The translations under genes and the position numbers were made by a program. A stretch of 64,000 nt of DNA, taken from assembly GCA_963835525.1 (NCBI GenBank), contig CAWIFM010000008.1, forward strand, positions 558,001 to 622,000, read 5' to 3'. Each line of letters begins with the position of its first letter. The first letter of the stretch is position 1. The stretch is from DASSUW01 sp963835525. Its GTDB lineage: Bacteria > Actinomycetota > Thermoleophilia > Solirubrobacterales > Solirubrobacteraceae. Under the pieces are notes generated by a model. It did not search any database, was not told the origin of the DNA, and saw only the letters and a list, made by a program, of their open reading frames with translations. Of this stretch, positions 1-9,179 are shown piece after piece.

Positions 1-2
1 CG

Positions 3-1977
3 GTGTGGGGGGCGACGTTCGTGGCCGTGCTGGCCAGCTCCGCCACCGCCGCCGTGCTCGTCTTCTGCGCGATCGGGCTCTCGGAGGGCTCGATCCCGTC
101 GCGCAAGCTGGCCGGCATGCTCGGCGCCGACCTGCTGGTGGCTCTGACGAACACGAGCGTGGCGCTGGCCGGCGCGACCGTCGTCGCGCATGACCTGAAG
201 GCCGGCTGGCTGCTGCTCCCGCCCGCCGCCGTGCTGCTGCTCGCCTATCGCGCCTGGGTGTCCGAGCGCGCCAAGCACCAGAGCCTCGAGTTCCTCTACG
301 GCGTGACCCGGTCGCTGTCGCGCGGCGGTGAGCTGGAGGCCGAGCTGCTCGACCTGCTGCGGCGCACGCGCTCGAGCTTCCGCGTCAAGACCGCCGAGCT
401 GGTGGTGCTGCCAGGGCCGGACGTCGGCGCGCTGCGCACCTCCCGCGGGCCGGACGGCCACGAGGAGGTCATGGTGCCGCTCGCCAACGCTGCCGCCGGC
501 GCGCTGCGCGCCGCCGTCGAGCACGACGGGGCGGTGCAGGTGGAGCGCGACCGCTGCTCGGCCGAGCTGCGTCAGTACCTGACCGATCGCGGCATCGAGC
601 AGGCGCTGATCGCGCCGGTGCGCGGCGAGACGCGGCTGGCGGGCGTGATGGTGCTGGGCGACCGCATCGGCGCCACCGACACGTTCACGGATGAGGATCT
701 GCGCCTGTTCGAGGCGCTGGCCGCCCATGCCGGCCTGTCGCTCGAGCTCGACCGCCTGGAGCGCCAGGCCCAGAGCGATCCGCTGACCGGGCTGGCCAAC
801 CGCACGCTCTTCCTGCGCCGGGTCGAGGCCTCGCTGGAGCGCACGGCGGGGATGGCGACGGTGCTCTTCCTCGATCTCGACGACTTCAAGGCGATCAACG
901 ACCGCGCCGGGCACGCCGCGGGTGACGCGGTGCTGGTGGCGGCCGCCGGGCGGCTCGAGGCGTCGGTGCGGCCGGGCGACATCGCGGCGCGGATGGGCGG
1001 CGACGAGTTCGCCGTGTTGCTCGAGGACGTCGACGACCACCACGGCGAGCAGGTCGCGGGCCGCATCCTCGACCTGCTGGCCGAGCCGGTGGTGGTCGAC
1101 GGCGAGGAGCTGTGGGTGCGCTCCTCGGTGGGCATCGCCACCGCGGCCGCGGGGTCGCTGGTGTCGGGCGAGCTGCTGCACCGCGCCGACGTGGCGATGT
1201 ACCGGGCGAAGGAGGCGGGCAAGAGCCAGATGCGGGTCTGGTTCCCGGAGATGCAGGCTGCCGGCGAGGCGCTGACCGGTCGCGACGATCTGGCCGAGGC
1301 GCTGCGGCGCGGCGAGATCGTCGCCCACTTCCAGCCGATCGTCTCGCTGGTGCACGGGGGCGAGGTGGCGGTGGAGGCGCTGGCGCGCTGGCGCCACCCG
1401 CGGCTGGGGCTCCTGGGTGCCGGCTCGTTCGTGCCCGACGCCGAGGGCGACCTGGCGCTGGCCGTCGACCGCGAGGTGCTCTTCCAGGCCTGCGAGGCCG
1501 CTGCGCGCGGCGCCGTGCCCGCGGTCCACGTGAACGTGGCGACGCTCGATCCGGCCACGGTGCGCGACGTGCTCGAGTCGACCGGGCTCGATCCGGCGCG
1601 GCTCGTGCTCGAGCTGTCCGAGCGCGCGCTGGCCGCCGCCCCTGAGGAGGGGCTGGCGGCGCTGCGCGGCATCGGCGTGCGGATCGCGGTCGACGACTTC
1701 GGCAGCGGGCGCCACGGGGTGGAGCTGCTGCGCTCGCGGCCCGGTCGACATGCTCAAGATCGCCCGGCCGTTCGTGGACGGCGCCGGCCGTGCGGGGCAC
1801 GACCGGGCCGTCCTCTCGATGGTGGTCCAGCTCGGGGCGATGTTCGGCCTGCAGGTCGTCGCGCAGGGGATCGAGCGCGAGGACCAGCGCGAGGGGCTCG
1901 CCGAGCTGGGCTGCGAGCTCGGGCAGGGCTACCTGATCGGCCGCCCGCTCCCGCTCGGCGCCACCGTCGCCGCCTGA
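3..1977 (+). CDS. GGDEF-EAL c-di-GMP signalling protein (5' partial, one frameshift)
   Basis: Probable cyclic-di-GMP synthase/phosphodiesterase at the membrane. The readable part begins with hydrophobic segments (about residues 4-90), then a GAF-like domain, then GGDEF with an intact MGGDEF motif near residue 330, then EAL with VEALARW and VDDFGSG. The gene probably starts before the window. The frame breaks at about 1740-1742, where one extra C in a CCC run changes RPVDMLKI to RPGRHAQ. The rest of EAL (LKIARPFVDG to GQGYLIGRPLP) follows in the next frame to a TGA at 1975. With that base removed the product is about 657 aa from the window edge. The usual AEGVE motif reads AQGIE, so phosphodiesterase activity is uncertain. 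The 3' end overlaps the convergent MMPL gene by 49 bp. Confidence 0.85.
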
Positions 1978-4026
1978 CCGAGGTGCGGCAGCGCCCGGTC
2001 GAGCCAGTCCGGGATCCACCAGTTCGCGCGCCCGACCAGCTGCATCAGGGCGGGCACGAGCAGCATCCGGACGATCGTCGCGTCGACCAGGATCGCCGTC
2101 GCCATGCCGATGCCGAGCAGCTTCAGGAACGGCTCGGGGGAGCTGACGAAGGCGAGGAAGACGGCGACCATGATCGCCGCGGCGGCGGTGATCACGCGGG
2201 CCGTGCGGGCCAGGCCCTCGGAGACCGCGCTTGGCCGTGTCCCCGTGGCGCAGGTACTCCTCGCGCACGCGGCTGAGCAGGAACACCTCGTAGTCCATGC
2301 TCAGGCCGAAGAGGATGGCGAACATCATCACGGGGATGAAGGGCGCGACCGGGGTGGCGGTGTCGATGCCGATCAGCTCGCCGGCCCAGTTTCCCTGCGC
2401 GAAGTAGGCGATCACGCCGTAGGCGGCGCCGACGGAGAGCAGGTTCATCACGCCCGCCTTGAGCGCGATCAGCGGTGAGCGGAAGGCCGCGAGCAGGAGC
2501 AGGAAGCTCAGCCCGACGACGCCGGCGATGAACAGCGGGAGCCGGGCGGCGACCAGCTCGCTCTGGTCGACGAAGGCGGCGGTGGTGCCGCCGACCTTGA
2601 CGTTCTGCGGCAGCTCGTCGCGGAGCGCGTGCACGAGGTCGGCGCTGTCCTGGGGCTTGGTGGTGGGGACGACCGTCAGCAGCGCGGCGTCGTTGGCTGC
2701 GTTGCGCTGCGGCTCGGAGACGAAGGCGACGCCCTCTGTGTCGCGGATCGTGTGGGTTGCTTCGTCCAGGGCCTGCGGGTCGTTCGACGCGACCAGCAGC
2801 GGACCGTTGGCGCCAGGCCCGAAGCCGCGGCTGATCATGTCGTAGGTGGTGCGGGTCGGGGTGCCCTCGCGGTCGTTGCCGGCGTCCGGGAAGCCGAGCC
2901 TGAGGTCGAGCACCGGCGCGCTGAGGACGAGCACGAGCGCGGAGGCCGCGATGAGCGCGATCGCCGGGCGCCGCTGCACCATCCGGCTCCAGCGCGCGGC
3001 AGGCGTGTGGTCGCTGGTCAGCGAGCCGCGGCCGAGGCCGGGGATGCGCAGCCGGTTGACCTTGTGGCCGGCGAAGGCCAGGAGCGCGGGCAGCAGCGTG
3101 ACCGAGGCGGCCATCACCACGAGCACGGCGAGGCTGGTGGAGAGCGCGACGCCCTGCAGGTAGCTGACGCCCATGAGGAACAGGCCGTTGACGCTGATCA
3201 GCACGGTGGTGCCGGCGACCAGCACCGAGCGCCCGGCGGTCTCGACGGCTTCTCGGATCGCCTCGCGGGGCGCGCTGGTCTCCAGCGCGGCACGGAAGCG
3301 GGTGAGCACGAGCAGCGCGTAGTCGACCCCGACGCCGATGCCGATCAGGCCGGCCACGGCGGGCGCGAAGTCGGGCACGTCGACGAAGGCGGCGAGCACG
3401 GTGATGAGGCCGGCCGAGATGCCGAGGCCGAACAGGGCGACGGCGAGCGGCAGGCCGGCGGCGACGATCGAGCCGAAGGCGATCAGCAGGATCACCGCGG
3501 CGGCCATCATGCCGATGCCCTCCGGGCTCCCGCCCTCCTCGGCGTTCTGGATCACCACACCGCCGACCGCGATCTGGACGTCATCGGTGCTGCTCTGCTC
3601 GGCCAGCCGGATCAGCGCCTGCCCGGTCTCGGGCGGGACGTCCCAGCCGCGGCGGGTCAGCTGGAGCTGCGTCACCCCGATCGTGCCGTCGGGCGACACG
3701 CGGGCGCCCTCGGCATCTCCGATGCCGGGCACCTCCTTCGCCTGGGCGACGAAGCGGTCGATCGTGTTCTGAGCACCGGGCGCGTTCGCGCCGTCCCACG
3801 CAACGGTGACGAACTCGCCACTGCGTTCGAACTTCTCGTTCAGCAGCTGAGCCACTTCCTCCGACTCCGAGCCCCTCGTCCCGAAGTCGGCATCGGACTC
3901 GCCCGCGAGCATCGGGGCGAGGGCGATCACCGCGGCCAGCGCGGCGATCCAGGCGAGCACCATGCGCCCGCGGCGGCGGTATGCGAGGTCGGCCAACCGG
4001 CCGAGTCGAGTCGTTGGAGGCTTCAT
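1929..4026 (-). CDS. MMPL/RND-family membrane transporter (one frameshift)
   Basis: Proton-driven exporter of the MMPL family (lipid or hydrophobic substrates), in the cytoplasmic membrane. The N-terminus MKPPTTRLGRLADLAYRRRG is followed by a first TM helix, a large extracytoplasmic loop, a bundle of TM helices with GIGVGVDYALLVLTRFR (residues about 225-245), a second loop, and a second bundle with FGLSMDYEVFLLSRVREEYL. The repeated GxxxDYxxxxxxR motif identifies the family. The frame breaks at about 2228-2230 after HGDTAK; removing one base continues with AVSEGLARTARVITAAAAIM and the last helices. The repaired length is about 698 aa, normal for the family. It lies downstream of a two-component system transcribed on the same strand, which might regulate it (inference). 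Confidence 0.88.
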
Positions 4027-4101
4027 GCCTCCATCGTCGGCCCGCCTCCCCGATCCGTCATCGGCCCCCAGGCGGCTCTTCCTCTACGCCCCCCACCGTA
4101 C

Positions 4102-4122
4102 TAAGGGGGCCTGGCCCCCTTA
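4102..4122. repeat. 21-nt perfect palindrome, copy 1
   Basis: Two 10-nt arms, TAAGGGGGCC and GGCCCCCTTA, flank a single central T. The identical 21-mer recurs at 4181. It lies in the spacer between the start of the MMPL gene and the end of the response-regulator gene. It could form a hairpin at the RNA level or be a repeat element; it lacks a clear U-tract. Confidence 0.85.
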
Positions 4123-4180
4123 CTCGCTGCGTACCTCGCTGCGCACCCCGCGATTTGGCTCTACAGCGCCGCTGCCGCCG

Positions 4181-4201
4181 TAAGGGGGCCTGGCCCCCTT
4201 A
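4181..4201. repeat. 21-nt perfect palindrome, copy 2 (contains the response regulator stop)
   Basis: Identical to the copy at 4102, with the same arms and central T. Its last three bases (TTA on the plus strand) are the TAA stop codon of the minus-strand response regulator, so a transcript would fold directly after translation ends. A role in termination or mRNA stability is plausible but unproven. Confidence 0.85.
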
Positions 4202-4877
4202 GTTGCTGCCGGCGCCGCGGCCGGGGGTGACGAGGCCGGCCTCGTAGGCGAAGACGACCAGCTGGGCGCGGTCGCGCGCGCCGAGCTTGAGCATCGCCCG
4301 GCTCACGTGGGTGCGGGCGGTGGCGGGGGAGATCACGAGGTGCTCGGCGATCTCCTGGTTGGAGAGCCCCGTGCCGACCAGCGCGACGATCTCGCGCTCG
4401 CGCTCGGTCAGCTCGTCGAGGCCGGCAAGCGCGGGCGCGTTCGGCTTCGGGCCGCTGGCGAAGGCCTCGACGACGCGGCGGGTGACGCTGGGGGAGAGCA
4501 GCGAGTCGCCGCCCGCGACGACGCGGACGGCCCTGAGCAGCTCGACGGGCTCCTCGTCCTTGAGCAGGAAGCCGGAGGCGCCGACGCGCAGCGCCTCGAA
4601 CACGTACTCGTCGATCTCGAACGTGGTGAGCACGAGCGACCTTGACGCCGGCGAGCGCCGGGTCGGCGGCGATCCGGCGCGTGGCCTCGAGCCCGTCGAC
4701 CTTCGGCATGCGGATGTCCATCAGCACGACGTCGGGCTTGGTGTCGATGACGGTCGCGACGGCGGCCTCGCCGTCGGCCGCCTCCCCGACCACCTCGAGG
4801 TCGTCCTGCGCCTCGAGCAGCGCACGCAGGCCACCGCGCACGAGCGCCTGGTCGTCGACGAGTACGACGCGGGTCAT
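4199..4877 (-). CDS. NarL/LuxR-family response regulator (one frameshift)
   Basis: DNA-binding partner of the histidine kinase encoded just upstream. The receiver domain shows LVDDQALVRGGLRALLE, the phospho-acceptor context VVLMDIRMP and the switch/Lys region GASGFLLKDE. A C-terminal LuxR HTH follows (LTEREREIVALVGTGLSNQEIAEHL). The frame breaks at about 4637-4639: one extra base turns VKVLVLTTFEIDEYVF into VKVARAHHV, and the remainder continues in the next frame. Repaired length is 225 aa, typical for NarL-type regulators. The ATG overlaps the kinase TGA (ATGA), so the two are translationally coupled. Confidence 0.88.
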
Positions 4878-5998
4878 CGCGCCGGCAGCAGCGCCTGGAC
4901 CCGGAAGCCGCCGCCCGGCGCGCTGCCGGCGCTGAAGCTGCCCCCGAGCGCGGCGGCGCGCTCGCGCATGCCGGTCAGCCCGTTGCCGTCGGGCGTGCCG
5001 GGCGTTGCGCCCTGGCCGTTGTCGGACACCTCGATCTCGACGGCGCCGTCCATCGCGGCCACGCGCACGTGCGCGGCGGCGTCCGGGCCGGCGTGGCGGA
5101 CGACGTTGGTCAGCGACTCCTGCACGATCCGGAACGCGGCGCCGCCGACCACCTCGGGCACCGGCTGCTCGTCGAGCTCGAGGTCGACGTCGAGACCGGC
5201 CGCGCGCATGTCCTCGACCAGGCCGGTCACGCCGGAGAGGTCGGGGGTCGGGGCGCGCTCGGCGCCGTCGTCGGCGCGCAGTACGCCGAGCATCGCGCTG
5301 ACCTCGGCCAGCGCTTCCCTGCTGAGGCGGCGGATCGTGGCCATCGACTCGCGCGCCTTCGGCTCGCGATCGTCGAGCAGGTGCTCGGCGACGCCGGCTT
5401 GAAGCGCGATGGTGGCCAGGCTGTGGCCGACCACGTCGTGCACGTCGCGCGCGATCCGCAGCCGCTCCTCGGCCACGCGCCGGCGCGCTTCCTCTTCGCG
5501 GCTGCGCTCAGCGAACTCGGCGCGCGCCTCGGTGGTGCGCTGCTGCTCGCGCCGCAGCCGCACGGCCTCGCCGAACAGCGCCGTGCCGACGAACCAGACG
5601 GCGGCGAAGCCGAACAGGTGCAGCGCCCAGCCGTAGACGGCGAACTGGACGGCGATCAGCGCGGCGCCGCCGCCGAAGGCGACGGGCATCAGGCTCCGCC
5701 GCTGGGCCACCATGGCCAGCGCGGAGGCGAAGGCGACGACGTAGATCGGTCCGCCCGGGTAGTCGAGCGCCGCGTAGACGATGGTGGCGCTGATCGCGAC
5801 CAGGAACTGCTCGAGCGGGTGCGAGCGCCGGAAGGCGAGCGACAGGCCGGTGACGAGGCACAGGGCGAGGGCTACGGCGTCGATCGACTTGCTGTCGGCG
5901 TCCGCCGCCTGCTGCGAGGTGACGAGCACGAGCGCGACGCCGAGCACCACGCCGGTGACGAGCGGGATGACGCGCTGGACGAGCCGATCGCGGGTCAT
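4874..5998 (-). CDS. NarL-type sensor histidine kinase
   Basis: Membrane sensor kinase of the HisKA_3/HATPase_c type. About six hydrophobic segments in residues 10-150 are followed by a basic coiled region and the dimerisation/phospho-acceptor motif RIARDVHDVVGHSLATIALQ, with the His in DVHD. The ATP-binding domain then shows FRIVQESLTNVVRHAG, EVSDNGQG and GNGLTGMRERAAALGG. The 374-aa reading starts at ATG 5998 (MTRDRLVQR); an upstream in-frame ATG adds 13 residues and is less likely. No extracellular sensing domain is visible, so the signal is probably membrane-derived. It is the first gene of a two-gene operon with the regulator at 4199. Confidence 0.9.
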   Translation of the reverse strand: MTRDRLVQRVIPLVTGVVLGVALVLVTSQQAADADSKSIDAVALALCLVTGLSLAFRRSHPLEQFLVAISATIVYAALDYPGGPIYVVAFASALAMVAQRRSLMPVAFGGGAALIAVQFAVYGWALHLFGFAAVWFVGTALFGEAVRLRREQQRTTEARAEFAERSREEEARRRVAEERLRIARDVHDVVGHSLATIALQAGVAEHLLDDREPKARESMATIRRLSREALAEVSAMLGVLRADDGAERAPTPDLSGVTGLVEDMRAAGLDVDLELDEQPVPEVVGGAAFRIVQESLTNVVRHAGPDAAAHVRVAAMDGAVEIEVSDNGQGATPGTPDGNGLTGMRERAAALGGSFSAGSAPGGGFRVQALLPAR

Positions 5999-6073
5999 GG
6001 CTCTGCCCAGGGTAGGTCCGTGTTGCGGCGTTCGCATCCGTCCGGGAGCGACAGCCGACTACGTCACGGAACG

Positions 6074-6079
6074 TATGCT
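6074..6079 (+). promoter_or_regulatory. Candidate leaderless -10 box (TATGCT)
   Basis: A TANNNT hexamer 9 nt before the ATG at 6089, with no convincing Shine-Dalgarno between them. It fits the leaderless pattern seen at many starts in this window. Confidence 0.45.
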
Positions 6080-6088
6080 GCGGCGTCC

Positions 6089-6733
6089 ATGGCTCGGATG
6101 AAGACGCAGATCACGCAGGAGCTCGCCGACTACGTGGCTCGCCATGCCCGACAGGACGAGGTCCTCGCGCGCGTGGAGCGCGACACGGCCGAGCTGCCGA
6201 TGGCCATGATGGCCACCACGCCCGACGAGGCAGCGCTCCTGGAGATGCTCGCCCGGCTGGTGGGCGCGCGGAATGCCTTGGAGATCGGCACGTTCACGGG
6301 CTACGGAGCCATCTCGATTGCCCGAGGGCTCGCCGAGGGCGGCTCACTGACCTGCCTCGAGGTGTCGGAGGAGTTCGCCGAGATCGCCCGCCGGAACATC
6401 GACGCGGCCGGGTTGAGCGACCGGGTCGAGATCCGCCTCGGCCCGGCCGACGAGGCGCTGCGGGCGATGCCCGAGGAGCCCACCTTCGACTACGTCTTCG
6501 TCGACGCCGACAAGAAGGGCTACCCGACGTACTACGACCTCGTCGTGCCTCGGATGATCTCGGGCGGGTTGCTCCTGCTCGACAACGTGTTCCTCGGAGG
6601 CGACGTGGTCACGCCGCACGACGAGCGCACGCGGATCATGCACGAACTCAACGACCGCGTGACGGCGGACGAGCGCGTCGACAGCGTGATGATCCACGTC
6701 GCCGACGGGCTCACGCTCGTCCGCAAGCGCTAG
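6089..6733 (+). CDS. SAM-dependent O-methyltransferase (caffeoyl-CoA OMT family)
   Basis: Class I methyltransferase of the small cation-dependent catechol/caffeoyl-CoA O-methyltransferase family. The SAM-binding motif LEIGTFTGYGAISIARGL lies at about residues 56-73. LTCLEVSEEFAEIARRNI supplies the acidic SAM-binding residue. FDYVFVDADKKGYPTYYDL and GGLLLLDNVFLGGDV carry the metal-binding Asp/Asn residues. Length (214 aa) and order match the family; the methyl acceptor cannot be told from sequence. An alternative ATG lies three codons downstream. The gene is transcribed alone, and its TAG overlaps the convergent MinD-like gene through a CTAG. Confidence 0.88.
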   Translation: MARMKTQITQELADYVARHARQDEVLARVERDTAELPMAMMATTPDEAALLEMLARLVGARNALEIGTFTGYGAISIARGLAEGGSLTCLEVSEEFAEIARRNIDAAGLSDRVEIRLGPADEALRAMPEEPTFDYVFVDADKKGYPTYYDLVVPRMISGGLLLLDNVFLGGDVVTPHDERTRIMHELNDRVTADERVDSVMIHVADGLTLVRKR

Positions 6734-7584
6734 ACGAGCTGCTCGGCGACGGCGAGGCCGAGGCGCTTGATCGCCGTTCGAGCGGGGTGGCTCATGGCGC
6801 CAAGTGAGTACGTGCGGCTCGCGAGCATTGCGGCGAGCTGGTGGTCATCCGGAATCGCCACCGCCCGGTACGGCCGGTCTTCGCCGCGGGCATAGCGGTG
6901 GCTGCGGTTGATCGCGACAGTGATCCGCTCGGGGTGACGGAGGTGCGCGCGAGCGTGGAGCGTCACGGCTGACGCCATGCTGTCCGGCGTGGTCACGAGC
7001 ACGATCTGATCGGCGCGGTTCGCTGCGAACGTGGGCGTGGGCCCGATCACGCCGGCGCCCAAGTCGAGCACGATCGCCTCGTAGAAGCAGGACAGCAATG
7101 CCAGGAGCTCGGCGCACTGGTCCGCGTCGAGGCCTTGCTCGCGGCGGCCGGCGAGCACGTGCAGCCCGGTAGACAGCTTCGAGACGTACGGGCCGAGCTC
7201 CGCGGCGGTGAAGAGCCGGTCGGCGTCGGCGAGGAGCTCGTCGATCCCGTGCTCGGCACGCCGGCGTTCGGGCACGAGGTTGGCGAGTGTCCCAAAGCCG
7301 GGGCCGAGGTCGACGGCGATGGTGCGCAACTTGAGGTGGCTGGCCAGAATCGTGCTCGCAGCAAACGCGCACGTCGTCTTGCCGACGCCACCAGTGGGGC
7401 TCATGAAGGCGACGACGTTCGCCCGCGTCACGCCGGGATGCGCCAGCAAACGTGCGTCGAGTTGCGCCTCCTCGAGTTCCGCGCGGGAGACGGTCAGCCG
7501 TTGGGCGCGTCTCCGAGCGCGTGCGAGCGCTCCCTGCCGGGCCGGAAGCCCGTCGACGAGAGCGCTGCGCGTGCGTTGGTTCAT
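6730..7584 (-). CDS. MinD/ParA-like P-loop ATPase with altered Walker A
   Basis: A 284-aa SIMIBI-class ATPase. After about 55 basic, helical N-terminal residues comes the P-loop SPTGGVGKTT (residues 62-71), then DLGPGFGTL (about 92-100), IVLDLGAGV and QIVLVTTPDSMASAV. This order is typical of MinD/CpaE/EspI-type proteins. The deviant Walker A signature lysine (KGG) is replaced by Thr. The start is ATG 7584, which overlaps the stop of the LysM gene as ATGA, so it is coupled to that protein. As last gene of the envelope operon it may position or energise a cell-surface complex; that role is inference. No partner ParB or parS was seen. Confidence 0.78.
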   Translation of the reverse strand: MNQRTRSALVDGLPARQGALARARRRAQRLTVSRAELEEAQLDARLLAHPGVTRANVVAFMSPTGGVGKTTCAFAASTILASHLKLRTIAVDLGPGFGTLANLVPERRRAEHGIDELLADADRLFTAAELGPYVSKLSTGLHVLAGRREQGLDADQCAELLALLSCFYEAIVLDLGAGVIGPTPTFAANRADQIVLVTTPDSMASAVTLHARAHLRHPERITVAINRSHRYARGEDRPYRAVAIPDDHQLAAMLASRTYSLGAMSHPARTAIKRLGLAVAEQLV

Positions 7585-8467
7585 CGGAGCCTGAGGCGGG
7601 TCCCGGTGTACAGCAGGTCGGGGCTGCCCGAGGCGATCCGGTCCTCGTTGAGCTGCCACAGGCGGTCGACCTCGCGGGCGATCTGTTCCACGCCGGCCTG
7701 CTCACCGAGCCGGTCGGACGCGATCGACCACAGCGACTCGCCTCGCTGGACGACATGGAACCGGGCGTCGGATGTGGCACGGACGACCGTGCTCTGGTTC
7801 GTGCCCGCCGCGACGCGGACCGTCACAGGGTTCGTCGTTGCCGGTGCCGCGACGGGCGCCGGAGCAGCGATGACGCGGGACTGGCCGGCGGGCTTCGTGC
7901 GCTTCACCCGCGCGTACCGCTTCGCGCGCTCGGCGGTGTCCGCGCGGATGCCCTCCGACGCAGCCTGCTCGGCTGGGTTGGCGTCGGCCGGCGGAGCGGC
8001 GAGAGCGATGGGCTCGGACGCCGGCTCTTCCACCTCGGCCGGCTCTTCGATGTCACCGCGGCTTCGATGACCGGCTCCTCGGCAGGCTCGCGCAACGCCG
8101 CGTCCATCGACCCGTCCTCGGTCTCCGGCACGACAGCCGTCGGTTCGTCTTCCACCGGGGCCGCCCCGCCGTCGGCCCACCCGGTCGTCGTCTGGTCGAT
8201 ATCCGCAACCAGGTCCGGGCTCGCGACAACCTCGGCGGAACCATCGACGTCCTGGTCAGGCCCCGCGGCCACCGCGGCCGCCGGCGCTCCGACACCCGAG
8301 AACACGAGCAGGCCCGCCGTGAGGGCCGCCTGCGTCCTCCGCGACACGATCTCGTCTCCCTCGAGCGAGCCGGCCAGTCGGTCGCGTCGACAGACGGGAC
8401 AGCTCGGGTGGAACGGCAGCCCGGAATGGTCCTCCGGGAGCCGTAGGTGAACACTCAGCGATGACAT
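7581..8467 (-). CDS. LysM-domain envelope protein (one frameshift)
   Basis: Begins at ATG 8467 behind a strong GGAAGGAG ribosome site. The N-terminus carries a CPVC zinc-type pair (FHPSCPVCRRDRLAG), then a hydrophobic signal/anchor (AALTAGLLVFSGVGAPAAAVAA), a long acidic Pro/Glu-rich linker, and a C-terminal LysM-like domain (FHVVQRGESLWSIASDRLG ... LYTGTRLRLR) expected to bind peptidoglycan. A one-base deletion near 8056 breaks the frame inside the linker (EAAV to DIEEPAEVEEPASEP). The repaired product is 295 aa. Cysteines before the membrane segment suggest a cytoplasmic metal-binding or anti-sigma-like tip (inference). It is coupled to the MinD-like gene by ATGA. Confidence 0.75.
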
Positions 8468-8503
8468 CGCACTCCTTCCGTGTTGGCGTGATCTCGCATG
8501 TGG

Positions 8504-9133
8504 TCAGTTCCGGGGGTCGGTGACGCAGCGGAACGCCTTGGCGCCCGCTGCCGTGCCCGGTGTCGGCGCCACGCTGCCGGCCTGGTGAGTGACGACGAGT
8601 ACGTCGACGCCTCCCGGCGTTCGTGGACGAGGGATAGACCTCGGCGGTGAGCTCGCCTCCGGCAGCCAGCTGGACGCCGCTGAGCGCCGCCTGCAACTCT
8701 CCGTACGTCGGAAGCCGTCTCCCTGGGCTTCGAGTCGGCTCTGCAGTCGCGCACGCGAACACCGCGGCGCCATACGTGAACGGCCGACCTTGGCGTTGTC
8801 TCCACACAGACATCGGCGATGAGGAACGTTCCCTCCGGGCACTTCAGACGGAGGTCGGCCGCAGTCATCCCACCGAGCGCGGTCGGCCTCCCGTGCACGC
8901 GGGACGCGCCCGAGGCGCGACTCGCGGATGCTGCGTCCTGTGAGGCCGTTGCGCTTGACGTCGCGGTCGCTCAGCGTCCGGTTGCGCACGTCGACGCCGC
9001 GCACGCTGTTGTTGGCGATGTCGCCGCTGTCGATCTGCAGCGCCGCGTACGACGATCCGCCGAGCGCGATGAACACCGCGACCGTCGCCATGACGTTGGC
9101 GTAGGTGAGCCGCTGGCGGAGTTGGTCAAGCAC
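8504..9133 (-). pseudogene. Small surface protein of the YANVMATVAVFIALGG family (three frameshifts)
   Basis: From GTG 9133, behind AGAGGAG, the product starts MLDQLRQRLT then YANVMATVAVFIALGG, a membrane/signal segment I recall as recurrent in Thermoleophilia. Next come IDSGDIANNSVRGVDVRNRT and a C-terminal domain with LKCPEGTFLIADVCVE, PFTYGAAVFACATAEP and GGVDVLVVTHQAGS, ending AFRCVTDPRN. Three extra bases (near 8879, 8786 and 8617) each throw the frame; removing them yields a continuous 208-aa protein with four Cys. Function is unknown; it is probably an exported structural or recognition protein. The broken frame is either decay or sequencing error. Confidence 0.68.
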
Positions 9134-9179
9134 GCGATCTCCTCTCATGGGTCCTGACCAATTCTCGTCACCCTCGCGA

